Positions 18,387 through 27,236 of a DNA stretch of 62,152 nucleotides are shown piece by piece. The notes under the pieces are model-generated. The model saw only the letters and a list, made by a program, of their open reading frames with translations, was not told where the DNA came from and searched no databases. Within the stretch, counting starts at the first letter, position 1, and every line of letters starts with the position of its first letter. Source of the stretch: an uncultured delta proteobacterium (GTDB lineage Bacteria > Myxococcota_A > Polyangia > Polyangiales > Polyangiaceae); NCBI GenBank assembly GCA_903906315.1, contig CAIVJW010000328.1, positions 1 through 62,152 on the forward strand, read 5' to 3'. The position numbers and the translations under genes were made by a program.

Positions 18387-18669
18387 CCGCGGAGCCTCGC
18401 GTGGCGCGGTTGACGCGACCGCCGCGCGCGGCGCTGGACGCGGCCGGCGAGCCACACCGGCTCCGCGGACGGCCGGGCGCGACCGGCCGTCGCGGACGCC
18501 TCCACGGCGCTGCTCGTCGGCTGCGCGGGGTCGCGCTCCGGGCCGCCGGGCACCGACTCGACCCCCGAATCGAGCGCACGCGCGTGCGCAGGGGAGGCGA
18601 GCGTGGCCCGGGCGCGCGCCACGCCGCGGGTGGCGAGCGGCGGATCTGGTAGGATGCGCGATCGCCGCG
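18387..18669. other. Intergenic region before the HD-GYP regulator
   Basis: A 283-base spacer between co-directional genes with no supported gene. A TAGGAT element at 18650-18655 could be a -10 box; no matching -35 is seen. Transcription from it would start near 18662, giving a leader of only about eight bases. Confidence 0.45.
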
Positions 18670-20157
18670 ATGGTGAACGTGCCCGAAGACCCTCCGCGGA
18701 TCCTCGTCGTCGACGACGAGAAGGCCATCCGCGACATGCTCGCGGACTTCCTCGGCATGGAGGGCTACTTCGTGCGCACCGCGGAGGACGGAGCGGCGGC
18801 GCTCACCGAGATCTCGCGCGGGCACTTCGACCTCGTGCTCAGCGATCTCAAGATGCCGAAGATGGGCGGCCTCGCGCTCCTCGGGCAGCTGACCCAGGTC
18901 GCGCCGGACGCGGTCACGATCATCATGACGGGCTTCGGGACGGTCGAGACGGCGATCGACGCGATGAAGCGCGGCGCGTACGACTACGTGCTCAAGCCCT
19001 TCAAGCTCGACGAGGTCCTGCACGTCGTCCAGCGCGGCATCGAAAAGCAGCGCATGACGGCCGAGAACCTGCGCCTGCGCGAGGCCGTGTCGCTCTACAA
19101 GGTCAGCGAGGCCATCGCGGCGAGCCTCTCGCTCGAGCAGGTGCTCGACACCGTCGCCGAGAGCGGCCTGTCGGAGGTGGGCGCCGACCTCGTGTCGACG
19201 TGGCTCGAGGACGGCGAGGGAACCTTCTTCGAGCGGCAGCACGTGCGCGCCCCAGCCCTGCCGACGGACGCGAGCCTCGGCCGGATCGCGCCGGCGCGCG
19301 TCCTCGCTCACCTCGGGCCGGAGGCGCCGCTGCTCGAGCAGGGCGGCAAGGGGCTCCGCTTCTTCGATCCGCAGCCCGAGGCCGAGCTCTGCTCGATCGT
19401 CGCCGCGCCGCTCCGCGTCCAGCAGCGCACGCTCGGCTTCGTCGCGCTGGTGTCGTTCACGCACGGCCGTCGCTTCGACGAGGGCCAGCGCAAGCTGCTC
19501 TCGATCCTCGCGGCGCGCGCCGCCGCGGCCATCGAAAACGCCCGACTTTACGAGGACTTGCAGGCGACGTTCCAGCAGACGATCGAGGGTCTGGCGAAGG
19601 CCATCGACAAGATGGACCGCTACACCTCCGGCCACTCCGACCGCGTCGCGAGCTACGCCGTGTACCTCGCGCACCGCCTCGGCCTCGGCCCGGCCGAGAC
19701 CGAGATCGTTCGGCAGAGCGCGCTGATGCACGACATCGGCAAGATCGGCTGCGTCCTGAACCTCAACAAGCCCGGCAAGCTCACGAGCGACGAGTACGAG
19801 GTCTTCAAGCGCCACCCGGGCTACGGCCGGGACATCCTCGAACCCATCAAGTTCCTCTCTCCGCTCGTGCCGGGCGTGCTCCTGCACCACGAGCGCTGGG
19901 ACGGCCGCGGCTACCCGCTGCGACTCGCGGGTGACGGCATCCCGATCGTCGCGCGCATCATCTCGGTCGCGGACACGTACGACGCGATGACGAGCGACCG
20001 GTCGTACCGGCGCGCGCTCCCGCACGAGGTGGCGGTCGCCGAGATCGAGCGCTGCGCGGGCTCGCAGTTCGACCCCGAGGTCGCCAACACGTTCCTCGGC
20101 CAGCTCGAGGCGTACCGCGACGAGCTGCGCGGTCGTGGCCGCAAGGTGCCGGAGTGA
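18670..20157 (+). CDS. Response regulator with REC, GAF and HD-GYP domains (c-di-GMP phosphodiesterase)
   Basis: A 495-residue signalling protein. The receiver (residues 9-125) has the acidic pair in 'VVDDEKAIRDML', the phosphoryl acceptor D59 in 'VLSDLKMPKMGG' and lysine in 'YVLKPFKLDE'. A GAF domain follows (about 145-300). The C-terminal HD-GYP domain has H354-D355 in 'LMHDIGKIG', 'HPGYGRDIL', the pair H406-H407 and G414-Y415-P416 in 'HHERWDGRGYP', and 'ARIISVADTYDAMTSDR'. All metal-binding positions of active HD-GYP enzymes appear present, so it should cleave cyclic di-GMP when phosphorylated. No kinase gene adjoins it. Its stop overlaps the start of lipB by four bases. Confidence 0.95.
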   Translation: MVNVPEDPPRILVVDDEKAIRDMLADFLGMEGYFVRTAEDGAAALTEISRGHFDLVLSDLKMPKMGGLALLGQLTQVAPDAVTIIMTGFGTVETAIDAMKRGAYDYVLKPFKLDEVLHVVQRGIEKQRMTAENLRLREAVSLYKVSEAIAASLSLEQVLDTVAESGLSEVGADLVSTWLEDGEGTFFERQHVRAPALPTDASLGRIAPARVLAHLGPEAPLLEQGGKGLRFFDPQPEAELCSIVAAPLRVQQRTLGFVALVSFTHGRRFDEGQRKLLSILAARAAAAIENARLYEDLQATFQQTIEGLAKAIDKMDRYTSGHSDRVASYAVYLAHRLGLGPAETEIVRQSALMHDIGKIGCVLNLNKPGKLTSDEYEVFKRHPGYGRDILEPIKFLSPLVPGVLLHHERWDGRGYPLRLAGDGIPIVARIISVADTYDAMTSDRSYRRALPHEVAVAEIERCAGSQFDPEVANTFLGQLEAYRDELRGRGRKVPE

Positions 20158-20933
20158 GCGATCCGGCCGGCGCCGCGCGCCCCTCGCCGCGACCACCGCG
20201 CGCCGCCTGGATCGGACGGCGCCGCTACGATCCCGTCCACGCGTTGCAGGAGCGCCTCGTGGAGGCGCGCGCCGAGGGGCGCATCGGCGACGTGATCCTG
20301 CTGCTCGAGCACGATCACGTCGTGACCCTGGGGCGCAGCGCGGACCCGACCAACGTGCTGCTCGCGCGCGAGACGCTCGCGGCGCGCGGCGCAGACCTCG
20401 TCGCGACCGGGCGCGGCGGCGACGTGACCTACCACGGCCCCGGCCAGCTCGTCGGCTACCCGATCCTCGATCTCGCGCCGGACCGCTGCGACGTGCGGCG
20501 CTACGTGCGCTCGCTCGCCGAGGTCATGATCGAGCTCGCGCGCGACCACCACGTCGAAGCCGGCGTCGTCGACGGCCTGATCGGCGTCTGGGTCGATCGC
20601 GAGGCGCCGACGGAGTGGGCCGGCGCCCCGTGGGCGCGCGATCTCGCGAAGCTCGGCGCGATCGGCGTGCGCCTCTCGCGGTGGATCACGATGCACGGCT
20701 TCGCGCTCAACGTGTCGACGGACCTCGAAGCCTTCGGCTGGATCGTGCCCTGCGGCCTCCGCGACCACGGCGTCACGTCGATCCGCGAGCTCACCGGCGC
20801 CGCGCCCGCGGTGCGCGAGGTCGCGATCGGCAGCGCGCCCGTCCTGCGCCGCGCGCTCGGCGTGCCGATCGCGGCCGTCGAGGACCTCGCGGGCCTCGAC
20901 CTCGAGGCGATCGAGGCCGAGCTCGCGCGCTGA
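20154..20933 (+). CDS. lipB: Lipoyl(octanoyl) transferase
   Basis: A 259-residue enzyme that moves octanoate from acyl carrier protein to lipoyl domains, the first step of lipoate synthesis. The signature 'RGGDVTYHGPGQLVGYPILDL' (shown in part) is present, as are catalytic K166 in 'KLGAIGVRLSRW' with the following 'MHGFALNV', and C200 in 'WIVPCGLRDHGVTSI'. It starts with GTG inside the stop of the HD-GYP gene, an unusual partner; lipA is not in the window. It has an N-terminal extension of about 15 Pro/Arg-rich residues. It ends three bases from a convergent gene. Confidence 0.96.
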   Translation: MSDPAGAARPSPRPPRAAWIGRRRYDPVHALQERLVEARAEGRIGDVILLLEHDHVVTLGRSADPTNVLLARETLAARGADLVATGRGGDVTYHGPGQLVGYPILDLAPDRCDVRRYVRSLAEVMIELARDHHVEAGVVDGLIGVWVDREAPTEWAGAPWARDLAKLGAIGVRLSRWITMHGFALNVSTDLEAFGWIVPCGLRDHGVTSIRELTGAAPAVREVAIGSAPVLRRALGVPIAAVEDLAGLDLEAIEAELAR

Positions 20934-20936
20934 CCG

Positions 20937-22457
20937 CTACTTCGACCAGCTCGCCTCGTCGATCACGTCGTCGACCTCGGGCCCGCCCGCGGACGACTTG
21001 AGGCCCATCGCCTTCCACGAGAGCGTCTTGCCCGAGATCGTGAGCACCCCGTAGGCGCCGACGTGGCTCTTGCCGTCGAAGTCCCAGTTCGTCGCGCGAA
21101 ACGCGGCCGGGGACGTGCCCTTGCCGTAGCCGTCGGCGCCGGCGCCGGCGCACACCACGTAGACCGTCCCCTCGGCCTCGCTCGCGACGGGCACCGGGCC
21201 GAGATCGGCCCCGGCGCGAGCCGGCTTCGAGCGCTCGTAGTTGTGATCGTGCCCGCTCAGCACGAGGTCGACGTGGTGCTTGTCGTAGAGCGGCAAGACC
21301 GACGCGCGCACCGTCTTCACGTCGGAGTCGTCGGCGTGGCTCGAGGTCGAGAGCGGCCCGCGATGGTGCAGGACGATGATCCACGGCACGGTCGCGCGGC
21401 GCGCGGCGGCGGCGCCGAGGTCGGCGTCGAGCCAGTCGAGCACCTCCTTGCGCATCGTCGACTCGAAGCCGAGGTGCTCCGCGACGGCGACGATCGAGTC
21501 GTCGAAGAGCACGACGTGCGCGGGCCCCGCGTCGAAGGACGCATACAGCCCCTGCCCCGCGCCGCTGCCGGGCAGCGCGTGGTTGCCGAGCCACTGCGCG
21601 TGCAGGTTCTCGTGGTTGCCGCCGACCGCGGCGATCCAGCTCGTGCCGAGGGTGCCGGCCTTGCCCGCGCCGTCGAGCCACGTCGCGTAGTCGGCCTCCG
21701 ATCCGTCCGGCAGGAGGCCCTTGATCGAGTCGCCGGAGAAAAGCTGCAGGTCGACGCCGGCCTTGGCCATGCGCGTCTGCACGAGGGGCCAGACGACGTC
21801 GATCGAGTCGCGCGAGTCGCCGCTCACGCCGATCACGAGGTCCGCGCCAGGGTCGGCCGCGGCCGCGGTGGTAAACGATCGGACGTCGCTCCAGACCTCC
21901 TTGCCGGCCGGACCACCGCCGACCTGGTAGTAGTACGTCGTCTTCGGCGTCAGGCCACAGGCGTCGGCGCGGTGGATGCGCACCGGCACGGTCCCGGGCA
22001 GCGCGTACGAGAACCCGGCGATCGCCAGGTCGAGCGCGTCCGCCGAAGCGCCGAGGCGCACGGCCGACGCGGTGGTGCCCGGGTCCGTGTCCCAGACGAG
22101 GGCCGCGCTGCGCGCCGGGTCGGCGTAGCCGGGCGCGCCGAGCTTCGTGCCGCCGCCGAGGCCGAGGCGGACGCGCAGCGGCGCCGGCGCCGCGCCGAGC
22201 TTGTCGTCGCCGGGAGCGAACTCCGCGCCTCGCGTGCCGTCCAGCGTCGCGGTGTAACCGCAACCCTTCGGCTCGTACGTGAAGCCGGCGAGGGCCCCGC
22301 CCGCCCCGCCGGTCCCCGCCCCGCCCGCCCCGCCCGCGCCGGTCGCCGTCGTGGCGCCGGTGCCGCCGGGCGCCGCGTCGTCCTTGCTGCAGGCCGCGAC
22401 GAGCGCCGCCGAGAGCGTGAAGAGAAGCACGAAGGCCGAAGCGCGAGCGATCCGCAT
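20937..22457 (-). CDS. Metallophosphoesterase lipoprotein (purple acid phosphatase-like)
   Basis: A 506-residue exported protein. The ATG at 22457 begins a signal peptide with lipobox 'ALVAAC' (C23), then a Gly/Ala/Thr linker of about 30 residues. An Ig/FnIII-like domain follows ('VRLGASADALDLAIAGFSYA', 'LTPKTTYYYQVGGGPAG'), as in purple acid phosphatases. The phosphoesterase core shows the metal-binding motifs in order: 'IGVSGDSRDS', 'LFSGDS', 'AVGGNHEN', 'IIVLHHRGPLSTSSH' and 'VLSGHDHNYERSKP'. This places it among outer-surface phosphatases or phosphodiesterases; the substrate is unknown. It is a single-gene unit, convergent with lipB. Confidence 0.92.
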   Translation of the reverse strand: MRIARASAFVLLFTLSAALVAACSKDDAAPGGTGATTATGAGGAGGAGTGGAGGALAGFTYEPKGCGYTATLDGTRGAEFAPGDDKLGAAPAPLRVRLGLGGGTKLGAPGYADPARSAALVWDTDPGTTASAVRLGASADALDLAIAGFSYALPGTVPVRIHRADACGLTPKTTYYYQVGGGPAGKEVWSDVRSFTTAAAADPGADLVIGVSGDSRDSIDVVWPLVQTRMAKAGVDLQLFSGDSIKGLLPDGSEADYATWLDGAGKAGTLGTSWIAAVGGNHENLHAQWLGNHALPGSGAGQGLYASFDAGPAHVVLFDDSIVAVAEHLGFESTMRKEVLDWLDADLGAAAARRATVPWIIVLHHRGPLSTSSHADDSDVKTVRASVLPLYDKHHVDLVLSGHDHNYERSKPARAGADLGPVPVASEAEGTVYVVCAGAGADGYGKGTSPAAFRATNWDFDGKSHVGAYGVLTISGKTLSWKAMGLKSSAGGPEVDDVIDEASWSK

Positions 22458-22557
22458 GCCGGCACTTTCCCATTGTCGCGGCCGCGTGACAACGGCGTGA
22501 CGAGCGCGCGCGTCACGGGGGGCTGGCGCTCGCCGGCCGCTCGGGTAGAAGGGCGCC

Positions 22558-24693
22558 GTGGATCGTGCGGAAGCCCGGGCCGTCGAGGCCGCACCGACGG
22601 CGACGACGAAGCGCCGCACTCGCCGCGGGCGCGCGGCAGCGCTGGGGGTCGCGGCGCTGATCGCCGGCGCGGCCTCGGTGCCGGTCGGCATGGTCGAGAT
22701 CGGCACCCGCCGCGCGGCGGCGTGCCTCGCGAGCTACGAAGGGCCACGCGAGCCCGTCCGACCGGTCTGCGGCCCGCTGATGGACTGGCTCGTTCTACCG
22801 AGCCGCGTGCCCCTGCTACCGGCGGCGCGCTACCGCGCCGAGGAGCTCGGCGCGCGCATCCCCATGGCGGAGTACCGCGACGCCGCCGTCGGCAAGCCCG
22901 ACCGCGAGGGCCTCGCGCTCGGCGCCGAGGGCATGCTCGCGGGCGAGCGGCTCCTCGCGACGGGCTCGCAGCGCCCGGTGCTGTGGGACCTCGGGCGCGC
23001 GGTCGGCGCACCGGACCTCGGCCGCGACGCCGCCGAGCTCGGCGACCACCGCACGCTCGCGAGCCGCGGCGAGGCGTGGCTCGCGTGGCCCGTGCGGCTC
23101 GCCGCGCTGCACGCCGCGCTCGACGAGGGGGACGTCCCGCGGACGGTCGAGCTCGCGAAGCGCTACGCCGGCTGGGACCCGCGCGACGAGGACCTCCGCG
23201 CCGCCGTGGCCGCGGCGCTGTGCCTCGGCGACGAGCCCAGCCACGGAATGCGCCTGCTCGAGACGCTGCAGGACGACCGCGCGAAGCGCAAGTACGCCGG
23301 CATGTCCCGCAACTTCGGCGACGTCCGCGAGCTTCTCGTGGCCTGCGCCGCGCGCGCGCACGTGCCGCCGCCGCCGAAGCCCTCCGACGGCGAGGCCGGG
23401 CGCGGCGACCTCGTCGAGGCGCGGACCGTCCTGCGCCTGCGGATCTCGGCGCAGGGCGGCGACACCGCGGGGTCGATCCCCGAGACGATCGACGCCGCGA
23501 CCCAGCTGCTCGAGGCCGCGCCGCGGTCGGCGCGATCGCGCTTGCACCTGCTCGCCGGCCTGGTCGAGCTCGCGGCGGCCGCGAAGCGCGAGCTCCCGTC
23601 GACCACGCTGGTGCGCCTCGCGACGGTGCGCGCGGAGGTCGGCGACGAGCCGCTCGTGCCGTCGCCGGTCGTGACGACGCTCGACCTCCTGGACGAGGCC
23701 CCCGGCCTCGTCGCGGTGCTGCCCGCGCCCACCCTCGCGGCCGCAGCCGATCGACTCGAGGCTTCGAGCAAGGGCGAAGGCCTCGCCGAGACGGGCGCGG
23801 CCCAGCTGCGCACCGCGGCGGGAGCGACGTTCCTCGAGGCCGCGCGCGCGTTCGCGCAGACGGGGGACGCCCGCGGCGCAGCACGGGCCATCGACCGCGC
23901 GGGCGCGCTGGTGCTGCCGAGCGCGGCGGCGCGGTCGCTCGCGCACGCGAGCGCGCTCCGGTCGGGGGGCGAGGACGCGGAGGCGCTCGACGAGCTCGAT
24001 CGAGCGCGGACCGCAGCGGACGCGGCCCCCGCCGACGACGTCGCGGCGCACGCGGTCCGCGCGGCGATCCACCTCGAGGCGGCCGAGGTGCTCGCCTCGC
24101 TCGGGCGCCCGGCCGACGCCGCCGGGCGGGCCGCGATCGCCGTCGCCGAGGCAGGAAAGGTCGCCGAGGTCGCGCTGGGGGCGCGCGCCCGCTACACCCT
24201 CCTCGCGATCGGCCGCGGGGCCAGCGGCGCCCCGACCGAGGTGGCCGCCGGCCGCGAGGCGTGGCCGTGGGTCGGCTTCGCGGACCGCGCCTCGACGTGG
24301 AAGCGCCCGGACCCAGCGCGCCTCGCGACGCTCGACGCCGCCCTCGCCGGCTGGCAGCACGCGCTCGCCGCGCCCGCCGCGCGCCGCCTCGCGCTGCGGT
24401 ACGAGGCCATCCTCCACCGCGGCGACGCCCCGCGCTGGTTGGTGGCGCACCTCGCGCTCGGCGCGGGCTTGCTCGCCGGCGCGCCCGGAGACGCCGAGGT
24501 CTGGCTCGACGCCTTCGCCGCCCTCGACGCTCGCCGGTTCACCCACCGCACGTACGCCTGGTCCCGTGCCGAGGCCGCGCGCTGGCGCGGCGACCGGGCG
24601 GCCGCCGAGCTGTGGGCCTCGCGCCTGCGGTCGCTCCGCTCGATCGCCGCCGACCCGACGCGCACCGAAATCGCACGTTTCCTGGGTATTTAG
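22558..24693 (+). CDS. Large helical-repeat membrane protein of unknown function
   Basis: A 711-residue protein I do not recognise. It starts with GTG at 22558. A basic N-terminus is followed by one hydrophobic segment (about residues 26-46, 'AALGVAALIAGAASVPVGMV'), so it is probably anchored in the inner membrane with the rest outside. The remainder is almost entirely Ala/Leu/Glu-rich helices of TPR-like spacing ('RLAALHAALDEGDVPRTVEL', 'ARAFAQTGDARGAARAIDRA', 'AEVLASLGRPADAAGRAAIA'). Two cysteines lie just after the helix. No enzymatic motif is seen. It ends in a hairpin shared with the convergent permease gene. Confidence 0.75.
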   Translation: MDRAEARAVEAAPTATTKRRTRRGRAAALGVAALIAGAASVPVGMVEIGTRRAAACLASYEGPREPVRPVCGPLMDWLVLPSRVPLLPAARYRAEELGARIPMAEYRDAAVGKPDREGLALGAEGMLAGERLLATGSQRPVLWDLGRAVGAPDLGRDAAELGDHRTLASRGEAWLAWPVRLAALHAALDEGDVPRTVELAKRYAGWDPRDEDLRAAVAAALCLGDEPSHGMRLLETLQDDRAKRKYAGMSRNFGDVRELLVACAARAHVPPPPKPSDGEAGRGDLVEARTVLRLRISAQGGDTAGSIPETIDAATQLLEAAPRSARSRLHLLAGLVELAAAAKRELPSTTLVRLATVRAEVGDEPLVPSPVVTTLDLLDEAPGLVAVLPAPTLAAAADRLEASSKGEGLAETGAAQLRTAAGATFLEAARAFAQTGDARGAARAIDRAGALVLPSAAARSLAHASALRSGGEDAEALDELDRARTAADAAPADDVAAHAVRAAIHLEAAEVLASLGRPADAAGRAAIAVAEAGKVAEVALGARARYTLLAIGRGASGAPTEVAAGREAWPWVGFADRASTWKRPDPARLATLDAALAGWQHALAAPAARRLALRYEAILHRGDAPRWLVAHLALGAGLLAGAPGDAEVWLDAFAALDARRFTHRTYAWSRAEAARWRGDRAAAELWASRLRSLRSIAADPTRTEIARFLGI

Positions 24694-24721
24694 CGCCGCC
24701 GACGCGGACCGGGAGCGGCGC
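24693..24721. terminator. Short hairpin between convergent genes
   Basis: GCGCCGC (24693-24699) pairs with GCGGCGC (24715-24721) across a 15-base loop; it touches the stop codons of both flanking genes. There is no T-run, so it is only a weak candidate for termination in either direction. Confidence 0.35.
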
Positions 24722-25228
24722 CTAGATGTGGTACTCGAGGTCGCCCCCCAGCGACGGCGGCGGCGGAGGGGGCGGCCGCCGAAGCAGGCGCCGGATGCCC
24801 GCGAGCGCCCACAGGCCTGCGGTCGCCAGCAACCCGGGCAGCACCGACCCGACCTTGCGCTGCGGGTCGGCGAACGCGAGCTGCGCGGCCACGTAGACGA
24901 GCAGGGTCGCGAAGCCGCGCCGCAGCCAGACCTGCGGGATGTGCGGGACGACCGTGGCCCCGCCGAACGCCCCGAGCACGAAGCCGGCCGCGATGAGCCC
25001 CGCGGCGCGCACGTCGAGCAGGCCGCTCCGCCAGTATTGCAGGGCGGCGAAGATGCCGATGGGCGGCACGAGCGCGCCGAGCGAGGTGCCCTGCGCGCGC
25101 GCCTGGCTGAAGCCGAACACGAGGACGAGCGTCGGGATCAGCAAGACCGCCCCGCCGATCCCCAGCACCCCCGAGATCGCGCCCACCGCGAGGCCCGTGG
25201 CGAGCAGCCCGATCGTCGTCGCATCCAT
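24722..25228 (-). CDS. TauE/SafE-family membrane permease, half-length
   Basis: A 168-residue polytopic membrane protein. The family signature 'GAISGVLGIGGAVLLIPTLV' at residues 11-30 and 'ARAQGTSLGALVPPIG' are typical of TauE/SafE sulfite or organosulfonate exporters. Four to five membrane segments are visible, whereas most members have eight or nine in about 250 residues; the second repeat is missing, as in some short members. The C-terminus is cytoplasmic-looking, with a basic patch and seven prolines. The ATG at 25228 follows AGGAGGA with good spacing, preferred over an upstream GTG at 25303. The transported anion is unknown. Confidence 0.85.
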   Translation of the reverse strand: MDATTIGLLATGLAVGAISGVLGIGGAVLLIPTLVLVFGFSQARAQGTSLGALVPPIGIFAALQYWRSGLLDVRAAGLIAAGFVLGAFGGATVVPHIPQVWLRRGFATLLVYVAAQLAFADPQRKVGSVLPGLLATAGLWALAGIRRLLRRPPPPPPPSLGGDLEYHI

Positions 25229-25368
25229 CGCCGGTCCTCCTCGCGCGATCGCCACGCGGCGGCGCCGCCAGGAGAATGCCACGAGCCCGCACCGCCGGAC
25301 CACGTCCGCGCGCGATGCGCCGGAGCGTGCGCCGAGCCGTGCGCTGCGATAACGTCGCGCGGCCGACC

Positions 25369-25917
25369 ATGCGACGCCGCCCCCCGCTCCTCACGGCGCT
25401 CGCCGCTGCCGCGATCGCGATCTCCACGCCCGGGGCGGCGGCCGCCTTCGAGCGGCAATGGCACGCAGGCGCCGGCTTCGGCTACAGCATGCTGGCCACC
25501 GCGGCCGGCACCGCGCACGGCTTCGGCGGGGCCGCGCACCTCACGTACGGCCTGAACGACACGTGGAACGCGATGGCGCAGGTCGATTTCACGCGCCAGC
25601 CCAGCGGCGACCTCGCGGTCGCCGGCGGCGCGCTCGGCATCGGCTACGTGCTCGACGTGCTGCGGTGGGTCCCGTACGCGGGCGCGATGGCCGGCGGCTA
25701 CGACGTGTGGACGACGGGCGCGACGTGCAGCGCCGCCCCCACCCTACCCTGCCACTCGGCGCGGCTCGGGCTGAGCGTCCCCGTCGGCCTCGACTACCAG
25801 CTCAACCGCAGCTTCGCGGTGGGCGTCCAGGGCCGCTATCAGCTGCTCCTGCTGGGCGACGCGCCCGCGCACATGATCACGGCGTTCGCGCGCGCCGAGT
25901 ACGTCTGGGGCTTCTGA
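25369..25917 (+). CDS. Small outer-membrane beta-barrel protein
   Basis: A 182-residue exported protein. The signal peptide ends near residue 25 ('PGAAAAFE'). The mature chain shows eight or so amphipathic strands rich in Gly and aromatics ('WHAGAGFGYSMLA', 'HLTYGLNDTWNAMAQVDFTR', 'ALGIGYVLDVLRWVPYAGAM', 'SVPVGLDYQLNRSFAVGVQG') and ends in 'AFARAEYVWGF' with a terminal phenylalanine, as in OmpW/OmpA-type barrels. Cysteines in 'GATCSAAPTLPCHS' may form a loop disulfide. The ATG at 25369 is preferred. A TAACGT at 25350-25355 could be a -10 element. Function is unknown. Confidence 0.82.
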   Translation: MRRRPPLLTALAAAAIAISTPGAAAAFERQWHAGAGFGYSMLATAAGTAHGFGGAAHLTYGLNDTWNAMAQVDFTRQPSGDLAVAGGALGIGYVLDVLRWVPYAGAMAGGYDVWTTGATCSAAPTLPCHSARLGLSVPVGLDYQLNRSFAVGVQGRYQLLLLGDAPAHMITAFARAEYVWGF

Positions 25918-25925
25918 CCGAGGGC

Positions 25926-25977
25926 GACGCGGTCCCCTGCCGATGGCCGCTTCGGGCCGACCGGCAGGGTCCGCGTC
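25926..25977. terminator. Bidirectional hairpin terminator between convergent genes
   Basis: The arms GACGCGGTCCCCTGCCG (25926-25942) and CGGCAGGGTCCGCGTC (25962-25977) pair along 16 bases with one bulge, and a second GGCC-GCTTCG-GGCC stem sits in the loop. It lies in the 66-base gap between genes reading towards each other. There is no T-run, so it may work by stalling both transcripts. Confidence 0.7.
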
Positions 25978-25983
25978 ACGGCG

Positions 25984-27102
25984 TCACTGGCCGACGCAGG
26001 TCGTGACCGGCGGCGCCGCGGCCTTGCAGTCGTCGGGCGACGGCGAGAAGCCGCCGCACTTGTCCGAGACCTCGACGTCCCACGTGCAGAAGTTCAGGTA
26101 GCTGATGCCCTCGATGAAGTCGAAGGCCTTGCCGCTGAACATCGGCTGCGCATGGCAGGCGTTCTTCTTGTTGTAGCCCTGGTAGTAGAGCTTGTCGCCG
26201 ACCTGCACGCCCTCCTCGAGGGTGACCAGGCCGTAGTCGCCCACGATGCCGCCCGCACCGCCGTCGGCGCCCGCCGCGACCTCCTTGGCCGTCACGCCCT
26301 CGAGGCGCACCTTCACGTTGCCCCACTTGCCGTGGAAGTCGACGTCGTCCGGCGAGGCGAGCTTGGCGATGTCCGCGCCCTTGAAGACGTGCGCCTTCGG
26401 CGGCGCGGCCGTGCCGGTCTTCGTGATCGAGCACGCGTTCTTGACCTGGATCTGGCCGACGGACGCGCCGTTCGGCTCCGCCGCGCACGACGACGACACG
26501 TACGAGTCCGTCGTGCCGATGACGTCGAACACGTCGCCCGGCTGCACGTCGTTCGGGATCTTGTCGCCGGCGTCGTCGCCGAAGCCGATCGCCGGGCAGT
26601 ACGCCTTGGTGCCGCCATCGGGGATGATGGCCTGCGTTCCGTAGTTCACGACCATGAGGCCGGTGTTCTCGCCCGTCTCGGTGAGGCCGGGGGCCGAGAC
26701 GAAGAAGCCCCAGAGGCAGGATCCCGTCTTCGAGCTCTGCGACACGAGGAACTTCGGGCTCATCGCGACGACGCCCGTGAGGGTCACGTGCACGCCGGCG
26801 CCGATCACCCCGCTCGCGACATCTTGCACCGTGTGGGCTTCGCCGTCGCACGCGCCGGTCTGGCCGCCGCCCTGCCCCGTGCCGCCCGAGCTCGACCCGC
26901 CGCCGCTGCCGTTGCCGCCGCTTCCGCTGCCGGTCGTGGTGCCGGTGCCGGTGCCGGTCGCCGTGCTGCCGCCGCCGTCCCCACCGACCGATCCGGTACC
27001 CCCGGACGGCGTGTTGCTCTGGCAGCCGGCGGAGAGCGCGGCGACGCCGAGACCCGCGAGAACGACCGCGCCAAGAAATCCAAAGCCGGAACGAATAGCC
27101 AT
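25984..27102 (-). CDS. Exported lipoprotein with Gly/Ser/Thr linker and beta-rich domain
   Basis: A 372-residue lipoprotein. The ATG at 27102 lies five bases after GGAGG. The lipobox 'AALSAGC' gives C27. A long low-complexity linker (about residues 30-95) of Gly, Ser and Thr follows. The folded part begins 'AHTVQDVASGVIGAGVHVTL' and continues with strands such as 'VVAMSPKFLVSQSSKTGSCL', 'LMVVNYGTQAIIPDG' and 'QPGDVFDVIGTTDSYV'; this looks like an OB-type fold seen in surface proteins that carry nucleic-acid-binding or DUF5689-like domains, but I cannot assign a family. Paired cysteines suggest disulfides. It is a single gene. Confidence 0.8.
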   Translation of the reverse strand: MAIRSGFGFLGAVVLAGLGVAALSAGCQSNTPSGGTGSVGGDGGGSTATGTGTGTTTGSGSGGNGSGGGSSSGGTGQGGGQTGACDGEAHTVQDVASGVIGAGVHVTLTGVVAMSPKFLVSQSSKTGSCLWGFFVSAPGLTETGENTGLMVVNYGTQAIIPDGGTKAYCPAIGFGDDAGDKIPNDVQPGDVFDVIGTTDSYVSSSCAAEPNGASVGQIQVKNACSITKTGTAAPPKAHVFKGADIAKLASPDDVDFHGKWGNVKVRLEGVTAKEVAAGADGGAGGIVGDYGLVTLEEGVQVGDKLYYQGYNKKNACHAQPMFSGKAFDFIEGISYLNFCTWDVEVSDKCGGFSPSPDDCKAAAPPVTTCVGQ

Positions 27103-27236
27103 CACATCCTCCAACCCACCAGGGGACTCACGAATCGACATTCCGCCGACCGGCGCGCGCCGAGCCTCGGCAGAGGAAGCAAGCTGCGGTGCAATCATCG
27201 CACCAGCGTGCACGGCGCACCAGCGCCGCGGGCGTC

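Noticed and set aside
14292-18758. A 1488-codon open frame on the minus strand running across the methyltransferase-synthase fusion
   Set aside because: Only its 3' end is a real gene. The rest is the antisense of the plus-strand enzyme, has Arg/Ala/Val-only character, and is expected at this GC content.
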